Assembly (NCBI RefSeq): GCF_041435055.1
Contig: NZ_CP108002.1
Coordinates: 8,060,001-8,124,000 of the forward strand
DNA: 64,000 nt
Reading direction: 5' to 3'
Source: Streptomyces sp. NBC_00341
Lineage (GTDB): Bacteria; Actinomycetota; Actinomycetes; Streptomycetales; Streptomycetaceae
The notes under the pieces: model-generated
What the model saw: the letters and a program-made list of their open reading frames with translations, nothing else
The model's database searches: none
What the model was told of the DNA's origin: nothing
Made by a program: the position numbers and the translations under genes
Part shown: positions 34,695 to 43,739 of the stretch, one piece after another
Layout of the letters: every line of letters begins with the position of its first letter
How positions within the stretch are numbered: position 1 is the first letter of the stretch

Positions 34695-37600
34695 ATGAGG
34701 AAGCGCCCTGCGCCGGATGCTCTCGGACGCGCGAATGAGTTGATGTCGCATGCTCAACGGACGGGCGACGAAAGGACGCTGGACAAAGCCGTACGGCACC
34801 TGCGTGAGGTCCTTGCCGCTGCGTCCTCGGATGATCCCCTGCGCGGCAGGTACCTCGCCGACCTCGGAGTGGCGCTGCGGTGGCGATTCGAGCGCACGGG
34901 GGCCCCGGCGGACATTTCCGCTGCGATTGAGGCCGGTCAGAGCGCAGTGCGGGCCACGCCAAGGGGCAACGCTGACCGGTTCGACTACCTCAACAGTCTC
35001 CTCAACGCGCTGTGGATCCGGTATGAGGCATCCGGCATCCTGAAGCACCTGGACGAGGGCGTCGCCATCAGCCAGCAGGCTATCGCGGAGGCTCCGCCCG
35101 ATCACCCGGTGCGGGCCGGGATGCTCTCGGCCTTGGGGAGTGCGCTGCGGGGCCGCTATGCCAGGACCGGCCGCCTCGCAGATCTCGACGCGGCGATCCG
35201 GTCGGGGGCGCAGGCTGTGGACGCCTGCCCGAACGAATCCGCCTTCCTGTCGGACCTGTTGACCACGCTGTGGGAGAGCCCGCCGCTCGGCTCGGACCTC
35301 GACAGCGTGATCCGAGCGCTGTACCGGGTGGTCTACAGCACTCCACGTGATCACCCGGATCAGCTGGACAACCTGCGCGACCTCGCGGACGGGCTCGGTC
35401 GACGATTCGGGAGGACCCGGTCGCCGGACGATCTGGACGATGTGATCCGGATCCTCGGTCGCGTGGTGACGCTGGAGCCCAGTGCCAAGTGGTTCACCCA
35501 TCTCGGTACCTGGCTCGTGCGGCGGTTCGAAAACGGGGGTGCGCTGCCGGACCTGGAGAAGGCGGTCAGGGTCAGCCGCGAAGCCCTTTGGGCGGGCGGA
35601 GCTCACGGGAGAGTCGGAGCGGAGTCCCTGACGAATCTCGGCAGCGTCCTGCGAATGCGGTTCGAGCACACCGATGCCCTGGCGGATCTGAACGAGGCTG
35701 TCCAGCTCAGCGCCGACGCCGTGCAAGCCGTCGCGCCCGGTGCTCCTGAGCAAGCGGTGATGCAGTCGAATCTCGCGATCACGCTCGTCCTCCGCTTCGC
35801 ACGCACCGCGTCGCTCACTGACCTGGACGAGGCTATCCGCATGCACGCTCTGGCCCACGAGTCGATCGGGCGGGACCGCGTCGAACGGCCGGGGATCCTG
35901 TCCGCCCACGCCCTCGCACTGCAACTCCGCTTCGAGCGCACTGGAGCGGTGGCCGACATCGACGAGGCAGTCCGTCTGGGCACCGAGGCCGCGGGGCGGG
36001 GTCTTCCGTCGCGAGCCATGAATCTGGCCAACCTTGCCGAGGCCCTGCGCGTCAGGCACGGGCACACCGGAAATCCGGCCGACCTCGACCAAGCCGTTCT
36101 CGCAGCGGACGAAGCGGTCCGCCTCACCCCGGCAGACCACTCGGAGCGCGCCAAGCGGCTGCTCGTGCTCGGACACACTTTGGCATACCGGTTCGTCGGC
36201 CTGTGCGAGGAAGACGACTATCTGCGGGCCGGCGAGGCGTTCAACGAAATACTCCGGCTGGAGTCCGCCCCTCCCTGGGCGCGGGCCAGAGCCGCGCAAA
36301 GGCTCGGCGGCCTGCTTGCGATCACAGGCAACCAGCCGAGCGCCGTCCGGTATTACGAGACTGCGGTGGTCTGGCTCCTCTTCCTGAGTTCGCGTCACGT
36401 GTCCAGGGACGCGCAGGAACACCGGCTCGGATCGTACGAGGGCCTTGCCTCCGATGCCGCCGCGTGCGCACTGGCGAACGGAGACGCGGAACGGGCGCTG
36501 GAGCTGCTTGAGGCGGGCCGAGGGGTGCTGCTGGCGCAGGCGCTGGAAACCCGCACGGACGTGAGTGAGCTGCGCTCCGAGGCACCGGAGCTGGCGCAAC
36601 GGTTCACATTCCTGTGCAGGCGTCTGGACCGTGACGAGCGGCCCTTCGAGGGACAGACCGTCGCACAGGAGGAACGTAGCGAGCTCCTTGCCGAGTTCGG
36701 CGCACTGGTCACGGAGATACGTCGGCTGCCGAGGTTCGGCCGGTTCCTGCTTCCCGAACCGGCCGCCGAACTGATGCAGGACGCCGCCGAGGGGCCGATC
36801 GTGTTGCTCAACACGAGCGACCACGGCTGCCACGCTCTGTTGCTGACCGAGGCCGGCGTCCGTGCGGTCCCGCTCCCGGGGCTCACCAGGGAGGGCGCGC
36901 ACGACCACGCTCAGCAGTTCCTCGCCGCGGTCGATATGTGCCAGTGCTCCACCCTTCTCGAACAAAAGCGGGCCCAACAGTCCATCACTCATCAACTGGA
37001 GTGGCTCTGGGACACCATCACGGAACCCGTTCTCGTTGCACTCGGTCACACCGCTCCGCCAGCGCCGGGCCAGCCCTGGCCCCGGGTTTGGTGGTCTCCG
37101 ACCGGGCCACTGGCACTTCTTCCCCTGCACGCGGCCGGCCGTTCTCGCGATCCTCGTTCGGTAAACAGCGTTCTGGACCGTGTGGTCTCCTCGTACACGC
37201 CGACCGTGGGCGTCTTGCGGCACCACCGCGGCCGGCCCCGTACCAGAACCGCTTCCCCGGCGCTCGTCGTCGCGATGCCGGAGACACCGCGCCAGGCGGC
37301 GTTGCCCGGGGCCCAGCGGGAACACGATCTGCTCAAGCATGTCTTCGGGGAGCCGACCAGCGTCGTGGGAGGAGCGGCGACCCATCAGCGGGTGCTCGAC
37401 GAATTACCACGCCACTCGATCGCGCATTTCGCTTGCCACGGTACGAGTGATCCAGCCCATCCCTCCGCCAGCAGCCTCCTGTTGCACGACCACGCTGAGC
37501 ACCCGTTGCAGATTCCGGAGATCGCCCGCCTCGACCTCATTGCCGAACTGGCATACCTCTCAGCGTGCGAAACCGCCCGCAACAACGCGCGACTCGCGGA

Positions 37601-37832
37601 CGAGGCCATCCACCTGGCCGGCGCATTCCAACTCGCCGGGTATGCCAACGTCGTCGGGGCGCTCTGGAAGATCTCTGACGATGTGGCAGTGAGCATCGCT
37701 CAGGACTTCTACGCGTACTTCGCGCGCTCCGGCAGCGCGGCGCTTGCCCTCCACGAGTCCATCCGCCGCGTCCGTGCCTCCTATCCGAAGACTCCCTCTC
37801 TGTGGGGTGCGCACATTCACTCGGGGATCTAG
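34695..37832 (+). CDS. TPR-CHAT domain protein (caspase-like protease)
   Basis: A 1045-residue protein. Residues about 15-640 consist of roughly a dozen TPR-like helical repeats of 45-50 residues with the pattern LG..L..R(F/Y)ERTG..ADLDEAI. Residues about 740-1045 form a CHAT domain (caspase HetF-associated with TPRs) with catalytic His915 in HFACHG and Cys958 in YLSACETA, both intact. TPR-CHAT proteins serve as proteases in bacterial conflict and cell-death systems. ATG 34695 is the first credible start; GACAAT sits 8 nt before it, so the mRNA may be leaderless. Codon 904 (37404-37406) is TTA, the rare bldA codon, 11 codons before the catalytic His. Codon third positions are less GC-biased than in neighbouring genes, suggesting acquisition. 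Confidence 0.9.
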   Translation: MRKRPAPDALGRANELMSHAQRTGDERTLDKAVRHLREVLAAASSDDPLRGRYLADLGVALRWRFERTGAPADISAAIEAGQSAVRATPRGNADRFDYLNSLLNALWIRYEASGILKHLDEGVAISQQAIAEAPPDHPVRAGMLSALGSALRGRYARTGRLADLDAAIRSGAQAVDACPNESAFLSDLLTTLWESPPLGSDLDSVIRALYRVVYSTPRDHPDQLDNLRDLADGLGRRFGRTRSPDDLDDVIRILGRVVTLEPSAKWFTHLGTWLVRRFENGGALPDLEKAVRVSREALWAGGAHGRVGAESLTNLGSVLRMRFEHTDALADLNEAVQLSADAVQAVAPGAPEQAVMQSNLAITLVLRFARTASLTDLDEAIRMHALAHESIGRDRVERPGILSAHALALQLRFERTGAVADIDEAVRLGTEAAGRGLPSRAMNLANLAEALRVRHGHTGNPADLDQAVLAADEAVRLTPADHSERAKRLLVLGHTLAYRFVGLCEEDDYLRAGEAFNEILRLESAPPWARARAAQRLGGLLAITGNQPSAVRYYETAVVWLLFLSSRHVSRDAQEHRLGSYEGLASDAAACALANGDAERALELLEAGRGVLLAQALETRTDVSELRSEAPELAQRFTFLCRRLDRDERPFEGQTVAQEERSELLAEFGALVTEIRRLPRFGRFLLPEPAAELMQDAAEGPIVLLNTSDHGCHALLLTEAGVRAVPLPGLTREGAHDHAQQFLAAVDMCQCSTLLEQKRAQQSITHQLEWLWDTITEPVLVALGHTAPPAPGQPWPRVWWSPTGPLALLPLHAAGRSRDPRSVNSVLDRVVSSYTPTVGVLRHHRGRPRTRTASPALVVAMPETPRQAALPGAQREHDLLKHVFGEPTSVVGGAATHQRVLDELPRHSIAHFACHGTSDPAHPSASSLLLHDHAEHPLQIPEIARLDLIAELAYLSACETARNNARLADEAIHLAGAFQLAGYANVVGALWKISDDVAVSIAQDFYAYFARSGSAALALHESIRRVRASYPKTPSLWGAHIHSGI

Positions 37833-38227
37833 TGACCTCACCGTGTAGGTTCACCTGTGGTGAGAAGGGCATCGGGCAGGGGCGTCCTGCCAAGCGTGCA
37901 TCAGGTTCAGGTGCAGCCTGTGAGCCCTGCCTCATAGCCTCGTCCCCGACAACTTTCCGCTGGAGCCAGCACAGTGCCGTCTGTCGCGACGATGGCCATG
38001 ACACAGGACGTCGGCTCCTGGGTCCGGCCGGACAGAGCCGCGCGGGACGCGTCCTTGCGCGACGCTGTCAGGACCTGGCTGTCAACCAACTGGCCCCTCG
38101 GTACGTCGCTCACTCCGCCGCCGGCCCGCAGTGCCGGGGACGCGGTCGCGGCTGCCGTGTTCACAGCATTCTGCCTGTCCCCTGATCTCGGATGCGTGGC
38201 GGGAAGACCGAATGGGACGGCCCGACG
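37833..38227. other. Intergenic stretch right of the TPR-CHAT gene, possible gene remnant
   Basis: No convincing gene. A minus-strand frame at 37907-38164 contains GQLVDSQVLTAS and MAIVATDGTVLA, faintly like DDE transposase segments, but is too short and degenerate to name. It may be the scar of an insertion that brought in the CHAT locus. Confidence 0.35.
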
Positions 38228-38285
38228 ACGGCCGACGGCCCCGGAGGGATCTCCCGCGCGGAGACCTTCCGGGGCCGTCGGCCGT
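38228..38285 (-). terminator. Terminator after the fprA-type gene
   Basis: An 18-bp perfect inverted repeat (38228-38245 with 38268-38285) starts 4 nt after the minus-strand stop at 38290. Confidence 0.88.
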
Positions 38286-38289
38286 GCCG

Positions 38290-39657
38290 TCAGTTGCCGG
38301 GCTCGGAGGCGTCGAGCATGGCGTCGCGCTCGACGACCTTGACCCGCTCGCGGTCCTGCTCCGCGCCGAGGGCGCGCTCGTGGGCGTCCAGGCGGTACCA
38401 GCCCTCACGGGTGGTGTAGCGGACGCCGCGGGCCCGCAGGAAATCGGTGACGGCCTCCGGCTCGGGCTGCGCGGGAGCGGGCAGCCGGCCCTTGGTGTGG
38501 TCCTCCAGCAGGCAGGCGACGGTCTCGTTGGCGTCGCCCTTGGTGTGGCCGATCAGGCCGATCGGGCCCCGCTTGATCCAGCCGGTGACGTACACCGAGT
38601 CCATCGGCTCGTCACCGGCCAGGACCCGCCCGGCGGCGTGCGGGACGGTGCCGGAGGCGACATCGAAGGGGAGCTTGGGCAGCTCCTGCGAGTAGTAGCC
38701 GACCGCGCGGTAGACGCTCTGCACGTCCCAGTCGTTGAAGCGGCCGGTACCGCGCACGTTGCCGGTGCCGTCCAGCTCGGTGCGCTCGGTGCGCAGACCG
38801 GCGACCCGGCCGTCCTCGCCGAGGATCTCGACGGGGGACTCGAAGAAGTGCAGGAAGAGCTTGTGCGGCCGGTCGCCGATGTCGCGGATCGCCCAGTTCT
38901 CCAGCGTGGAGGCGACCATGTTGGCCTGCTTGTTGCCGCGCCGGGTCTCGATCGAGCCCTGGTCGTAGTCGATGTCCTCGGGGTTGACGATGACCTCGAT
39001 GTTGGGCGAGTGGTCCAGCTCGCGCAGCTCCATCGGGCTGAACTTGGCCTGGGCCGGACCGCGCCGCCCGAAGACGTGCACCTCCAGCGCCTTGTTCGCC
39101 TTGAGGCCCTCGTACACGTTGGCGGGGATCTCGGTCGGCAGCAGCTCGTCACCGGTCTTGGCGAGCATCCGGGCCACGTCCAGGGCCACGTTGCCGACGC
39201 CCAGGACCGCGACCTTCTCGGCCTCCAGCGGCCAGGTGCGCGCCACGTCCGGGTGGCCGTCGTACCAGGAGACGAAGTCGGCGGCCCCGTGCGAGCCGTC
39301 CAGCTCGCTGCCCGGTATGTCCAGGGCCCGGTCCGCGTCGGCGCCGGTGGAGAAGATCACGGCGTCGTAGAAGGACCGCAGCTCGTCCAGGCCGATGTCG
39401 TTCGGGTAGTCGACGTTGCCGAAGAGCCGCAGCTGCGGCTTGTCCAGGACCTGGTGCAGCGCCTGCACGATGCCCTTGATCCGGGGGTGGTCCGGGGCCA
39501 CGCCGTAGCGGATCAGGCCGAAGGGGGCGGGCATCCGCTCGAACAGGTCGATGGACACGCCCGGCTCTGCGGCGGCCTCGGATTTGAGCAGCGCGTCCGC
39601 TGCGTAGATTCCGGCGGGACCGGCTCCGACGATGGCTACGCGGACGGGGCGTGTCAT
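38290..39657 (-). CDS. fprA: Ferredoxin/adrenodoxin-type NADP+ reductase (FprA family)
   Basis: A 455-residue flavoprotein, the same size as mycobacterial FprA (456). FAD-binding VAIVGAGPAGIYAADALL, NADPH-binding VLGVGNVALDVARML, and FGRRGPAQAKFSP plus the C-terminal YVTGWIKRGPIGLIGHTKGD are typical of the adrenodoxin-reductase branch. It passes electrons from NADPH to ferredoxins, for example for cytochromes P450 or iron metabolism. ATG 39657 is the start of similarity. No ferredoxin gene is adjacent. A hairpin closes the gene. Confidence 0.93.
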   Translation of the reverse strand: MTRPVRVAIVGAGPAGIYAADALLKSEAAAEPGVSIDLFERMPAPFGLIRYGVAPDHPRIKGIVQALHQVLDKPQLRLFGNVDYPNDIGLDELRSFYDAVIFSTGADADRALDIPGSELDGSHGAADFVSWYDGHPDVARTWPLEAEKVAVLGVGNVALDVARMLAKTGDELLPTEIPANVYEGLKANKALEVHVFGRRGPAQAKFSPMELRELDHSPNIEVIVNPEDIDYDQGSIETRRGNKQANMVASTLENWAIRDIGDRPHKLFLHFFESPVEILGEDGRVAGLRTERTELDGTGNVRGTGRFNDWDVQSVYRAVGYYSQELPKLPFDVASGTVPHAAGRVLAGDEPMDSVYVTGWIKRGPIGLIGHTKGDANETVACLLEDHTKGRLPAPAQPEPEAVTDFLRARGVRYTTREGWYRLDAHERALGAEQDRERVKVVERDAMLDASEPGN

Positions 39658-39976
39658 GGAGGGCTGTTCCTTAGAACGGGCGAAGAGCGGGCGAAGAGCG
39701 GGAGAACGATCAGGCGAACAGTGGGCGAACACGGGCAGGGCGTGTCTTGGTAAGGCTTGGCTTAGTTCGCCCCCGCACACGTTAGCCGCTGCCCGCGCCC
39801 GGTTTCGGGGCGGGTCGGCGTTCTGCGGGGATATCCGGTGCTCCCGAACGGGGTGCCGGGTGCCGAATCCTTGGGATACGGGCCTGCGGGGCGGCCCGGG
39901 GAATGTGTCCCATCGCACGTTCAGCTGGTGGACAGCTCACTCGAAGAATCGGACAAATGATGGCAGAGTGACCCAC
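39658..39976. other. Divergent intergenic region between fprA and the PAS/PP2C gene
   Basis: No gene. It holds short direct repeats GGGCGAAGAGC (two copies near 39678-39699, with related GGGCGAACA copies to 39735) and an AT-richer stretch around 39745-39785 that probably contains the fprA promoter. Confidence 0.5.
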
Positions 39977-42043
39977 ATGGATGATCGGGTAGCGGGTGCC
40001 CTGTCACTCCCGGACGACTGGCCCGCCCACCCGGACCTCAGTCTCGCCCTGAACCGTATGGGCAGCTTCGACTGGGACCTCGACAGCGGCCTCATGCACA
40101 TGGACGAGCCCGCGCTTGACGTGTTCGACCTGCGGGCCGACGAGTACGACGACCGGCCGGAGTCGCTCGCCGTGCGGGTGCCCCCGGACGAGGGCGTACG
40201 GCTGGACGCGCTGGTCGCGCAGGCGCTCAAGAGCGGCCGGAGCAACTACGGGGCGTACTTCCGCAGCCTGCGCCGGGACGGGAGCCTGCGCTGGACCCAC
40301 ACCCAGGGCTTCGTCCAGCGTGACGCGACCGGGCGGCCCCGCCGGATCATCGGCATCGTCCGGGACGCCACCCAGGAGCTGGCCGACTCCACCGCCCGCC
40401 GTGAGCTGGACCGGGAGCGCAGGCGCCGGACCAGTCTGGTGGAGGCCACCACGGCGGCGCTGGCGCACGCCCGTACCGTCCGGGACGTCACCGACGTGCT
40501 CAAGAACTCCCAGGGGCTTGCCCACCTGGGCGCGACGAGCCTGGTCATGGGGTTGATAGAGGCCGGGCGCCTCCATCTGGTGGCGGACGGGCCGGAGGGC
40601 TCCTTCGTGCCCGGCACCCGCTACACCCGGACGGACGAGCCGTACCCGATGAGCGAGGTCGTGCGCACGCTCACCCCCCGCTTCATCGAGTCCGCAGAGG
40701 ACTTCGCGGCCTCGTACCCGATCCTGTGGCCCTACATCAGCCATCTCGGCATCACCTCCGCGGCCTATCTGCCACTGATCGCCCAGGCCCGCCCGATCGG
40801 CGCGCTCGGGCTGCTCTACAGCGACAAGGACGGCTTCACCGGCGACGAGCGCAATCTGCTCGTCGCCCTCGGCAGCTCCATCGCCCAGAGCCTGCAGCGC
40901 GCCATGCTCTACGAGCAGGAGCACGACCTCGCCGAGGGGCTCCAGCAGGCCATGCTGCCGCGCCGGATTCCCGAGGTGCCCGGCGCGCAGACCGCCGTCC
41001 GCTACCGTTCGGCCCGCCTCGGCCGGGACATCGGCGGCGACTGGTACGACGTCATCCCGCTGCCCGGCGGCAGGGTGGGCGCCGTCATCGGTGACGTACA
41101 GGGGCACGACACCCACGCCGCGGCCGTCATGGGGCAGCTGCGCATCGTGCTGCGCGCCTACGCCGCCGAGGGCCACAGCCCGGCGACGGTGATGGCGCGG
41201 GCCTCCGTCTTCCTGCACGAGCTGGACACCGACCGCTTCGCGACCTGCACCTACGCCGAGGCCGACCTGACCACCGGCGTCGTCCAGCTGGTCCGGGCCG
41301 GTCATGTGGACCCGCTGGTCCGGGAGGCCGACGGGACCTGCCGCAAGGTGCCCGTCGAGGGCGGGCTGCCGCTGGGGCTCTCCGCGATGTTCGGGCGGCT
41401 GGAGTACCCGGTCAGCACGGTCGAGCTGGATCCCGGCCAGACCATGGTGCTGTTCACCGACGGGCTGGTGGAACTGCCCGGAGCGGACCTCGACGAGGGC
41501 ACGCAGCTGCTGGCCGACATGGTCAGGAACGGTCCGCAGGACCTCCAGGAACTGGCCGACCGGCTCTGCGAATGGGTCGACGAGCGCGGCGGCGAGGACG
41601 ATGTCGCCGTGCTGCTGCTGAGGCGCCGGGCCGCCCACGCGCCGCAGCCCGGCGGCCGGCTCCAGCAGCACGTGGCGCAGAACGATCCGGAGGCGCTGAG
41701 CTCGGCGCGCCACATGATCCGTGCGGCGGTGCGGGCCTGGGGCGCGAAGGACCGGGCCGACGAGGTCGAGCTGGCCGCCGACGAACTGACCACCAACGCG
41801 CTGATGCACACCGACGGCGGCGCGATCGTCACCATCCGGGTGCTCACCGGGGCGGAACGGCGGCTCCGGGTCGACGTCGAGGACCGGTCGAGCGCGCTGC
41901 CGCGCCGCCGGGACGCGGGCGAATCGGGGGTCTCCGGCCGGGGACTGATGCTCGTGGACCAGCTGGCGGACGCCTGGGGCGTCGAGTCCCGGGGCACCGG
42001 CAAGTGCGTCTGGTGCGAATTCGGCATTCCGCCACGCGACTGA
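39977..42043 (+). CDS. Multidomain regulator: PAS-GAF-PP2C-HATPase
   Basis: A 688-residue soluble protein. Domains in order: PAS (about 25-135; MGSFDWDLDSG ... GIVRDATQE), GAF (about 150-320), PP2C/SpoIIE phosphatase (about 335-550; DIGGDWYDVIPL, VIGDVQGHD, MVLFTDGLVE, DDVAVLLLRRR) and an RsbW-like HATPase (about 575-688; ELAADELTTNAL, SGRGLMLVDQLADAWG). It thus joins phosphatase and kinase activities of a partner-switching module in one chain, controlled by two sensor domains. Metal-binding aspartates are intact. ATG 39977 is the first good start. The target antagonist is unknown. Confidence 0.92.
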   Translation: MDDRVAGALSLPDDWPAHPDLSLALNRMGSFDWDLDSGLMHMDEPALDVFDLRADEYDDRPESLAVRVPPDEGVRLDALVAQALKSGRSNYGAYFRSLRRDGSLRWTHTQGFVQRDATGRPRRIIGIVRDATQELADSTARRELDRERRRRTSLVEATTAALAHARTVRDVTDVLKNSQGLAHLGATSLVMGLIEAGRLHLVADGPEGSFVPGTRYTRTDEPYPMSEVVRTLTPRFIESAEDFAASYPILWPYISHLGITSAAYLPLIAQARPIGALGLLYSDKDGFTGDERNLLVALGSSIAQSLQRAMLYEQEHDLAEGLQQAMLPRRIPEVPGAQTAVRYRSARLGRDIGGDWYDVIPLPGGRVGAVIGDVQGHDTHAAAVMGQLRIVLRAYAAEGHSPATVMARASVFLHELDTDRFATCTYAEADLTTGVVQLVRAGHVDPLVREADGTCRKVPVEGGLPLGLSAMFGRLEYPVSTVELDPGQTMVLFTDGLVELPGADLDEGTQLLADMVRNGPQDLQELADRLCEWVDERGGEDDVAVLLLRRRAAHAPQPGGRLQQHVAQNDPEALSSARHMIRAAVRAWGAKDRADEVELAADELTTNALMHTDGGAIVTIRVLTGAERRLRVDVEDRSSALPRRRDAGESGVSGRGLMLVDQLADAWGVESRGTGKCVWCEFGIPPRD

Positions 42044-42198
42044 GCAGCCGTCGACCGACGCCGTCGGCCGGCGGCAGTGAACACTACTGCAAAGTAACAG
42101 AACGTAACATGTCTGTACTTGACCGTAACCGACCGAGAGAGATTGACTGTGATTTCTTGATTTCCGTCAGTCTTTGTCTTCGATGACATGAGGACCCG

Positions 42199-43620
42199 TT
42201 GGGCACTGAGCTACTGGCACCTCTCGATCTTGCCTTCTGGCACCTTGAGTCCGATGCCCACCCCATGCACCTCGGCGCGCTCGCCGTCTTCTCCCCGGAC
42301 GCGGGCCCCGCGCCCGGCCCGGACGCCCTGCTGGAGCTGCTCGGCGCCCGCGCCGCCGCGATCCCCCGGCTGCGGATGCGGGTGCGCGACGTACTGCTGC
42401 CGGTCGGCGGCGCGGCCTGGTCGGTGGACAAGGACTTCGACGTCCACCGGCACATCAGGCGGGTGGAGCTGCCCGGGACGGAGACCGGCGGCGAGGGCGC
42501 GTTCATGGCGGCGGCCACCCGGCTGGCCGGCGAACTGATGGAACAGCCGCTGCGCAGAGGGCTGCCGCCCTGGCAGATGTACGTGATCGGCGGCGCCGCC
42601 GACGGCCCGTTCGCCGTCCTGGTCAAGCTCCATCACGCGCTCGCCGACGGGATGCGCGCGGTCGCCATCGGGGCCGGGATCTTCGACGAGATCGCCTCCG
42701 TCGCGGGCCGCGGCCGGACCGGGGCACCGGCCGGCCGGACCAGGCCGGTACCGCCGCGCTCCTGGATGCCCGGTCCGCGCCAGGTCGCCGGTCTCGCGCT
42801 CGGTCGGATCGAGGACCTCGGCCGGGCGTTCGGCGTCGGCGCCTCGCTGGTGCGGGCCAGCCGCCTCGACCTGCGCGGCGCGACGGCGCTCAGTGCCAGC
42901 TCCAGCGGCACCCGGCGGCTGGCCACCGCCGATCTGGACCTCGACGCCGTGCAGCGCATCCGCCGGGCCGCGGGCGGCACGTCCAACGACGTGCTGCTCG
43001 CGGTCGTCGCCGGAGCGCTGCGCCGCTGGATGCTGGAGCGCGGCGAACCGCTGCCCGGCGCCGATCCGCGCGCCCTGGTGCCCGTCTCCCGGCGCCGCCC
43101 GGGAGGCGCCGCCACCGGGAACCGGCTGTCCGCGTACCTGCTCGGCCTCCCCGTCTCGGAACCCGACCCCTGGGAACGGCTGCGCGCGGTACGCGGCGCC
43201 ATGGACCGCAACAAGTCCGCCGGGCCGCTGCGCGGGGCCGGCGCGGTCGCCGTACTCGCCGATCAGCTTCCTTCGCTGGCCCACCGCTTCGGTGCCCCGC
43301 TCGCCGGCAGCGCGGCCAGGATGCTCTTCGACGTCCTGGTCACCAGCGTGCCGCTGCCGCGCTCCGCGCTCTCCCTCGCCGGCTGCCCGCTGCGCGCGCT
43401 GTACCCGATGGCGCCACTGGCCCGGGGCCAGTCGCTGGCCGTGGCGCTCACGACGTACGGCGGCCGGGTGCAGATCGGGCTGGTGGCCGACGGCAAGGCG
43501 CTGCCCGATCTGGAGCGGCTGGGGCGCTGCGCGGAGGAAGAGGTGGCCGAGCTGCTCGCGACGCTGCCCGTGCACGGACCGGCCGGAGGCCCGGTCGTCC
43601 GACCGAGTGCGGCGCCATAG
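42199..43620 (+). CDS. Wax ester synthase/diacylglycerol acyltransferase (WS/DGAT)
   Basis: A 473-residue acyltransferase. The start LLAPLDLAFWHLESDAHPMH is typical, and the catalytic HHxxxDG motif is HHALADGM at about residue 142. The C-terminal WES acyltransferase domain has TSNDVLLAVVAGALR. It makes triacylglycerol or wax esters from acyl-CoA, associated with the membrane and lipid droplets. The start is TTG 42199 with GAGGA 5-6 nt upstream. S. coelicolor has a well-known homologue of this type for storage lipids. It stands alone, with an AT-rich 5' region (42060-42190). Confidence 0.92.
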   Translation: MGTELLAPLDLAFWHLESDAHPMHLGALAVFSPDAGPAPGPDALLELLGARAAAIPRLRMRVRDVLLPVGGAAWSVDKDFDVHRHIRRVELPGTETGGEGAFMAAATRLAGELMEQPLRRGLPPWQMYVIGGAADGPFAVLVKLHHALADGMRAVAIGAGIFDEIASVAGRGRTGAPAGRTRPVPPRSWMPGPRQVAGLALGRIEDLGRAFGVGASLVRASRLDLRGATALSASSSGTRRLATADLDLDAVQRIRRAAGGTSNDVLLAVVAGALRRWMLERGEPLPGADPRALVPVSRRRPGGAATGNRLSAYLLGLPVSEPDPWERLRAVRGAMDRNKSAGPLRGAGAVAVLADQLPSLAHRFGAPLAGSAARMLFDVLVTSVPLPRSALSLAGCPLRALYPMAPLARGQSLAVALTTYGGRVQIGLVADGKALPDLERLGRCAEEEVAELLATLPVHGPAGGPVVRPSAAP

Positions 43621-43668
43621 GTCGGACAGATTCCCGAGTAAACGCCGCAGTTGATCGCCTCCGAGGTG

Positions 43669-43700
43669 TTGACGCAGCCGAGTGATCCGATGAATATGTG
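43669..43700 (+). promoter_or_regulatory. Promoter and operator-like motif A of the fucose catabolic operon
   Basis: TTGACG (43669-43674) and AATATG (43693-43698) are 18 nt apart. Between and across them lies CCGAGTGATCCGATGAAT (43678-43695), matching the fucosidase upstream motif at 25006 with three mismatches. A reverse core ATCATCGG follows at 43716-43723, as in the fucosidase promoter. Confidence 0.55.
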
Positions 43701-43739
43701 CGAGAGGACAGATCGATCATCGGGGAGGGCGGCACAGCG

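Noticed and set aside
37907..38164. Minus-strand 85-codon frame with transposase-like words
   Set aside because: Too short and degenerate for annotation as a gene or named insertion sequence; kept only as a note on the intergenic region.
39740..39770. Iron-box-like sequence (TAAGGCTTGGCTTAG) upstream of fprA
   Set aside because: It matches the DmdR/IdeR consensus only in part and its two halves are not properly symmetrical; not enough to claim iron control.
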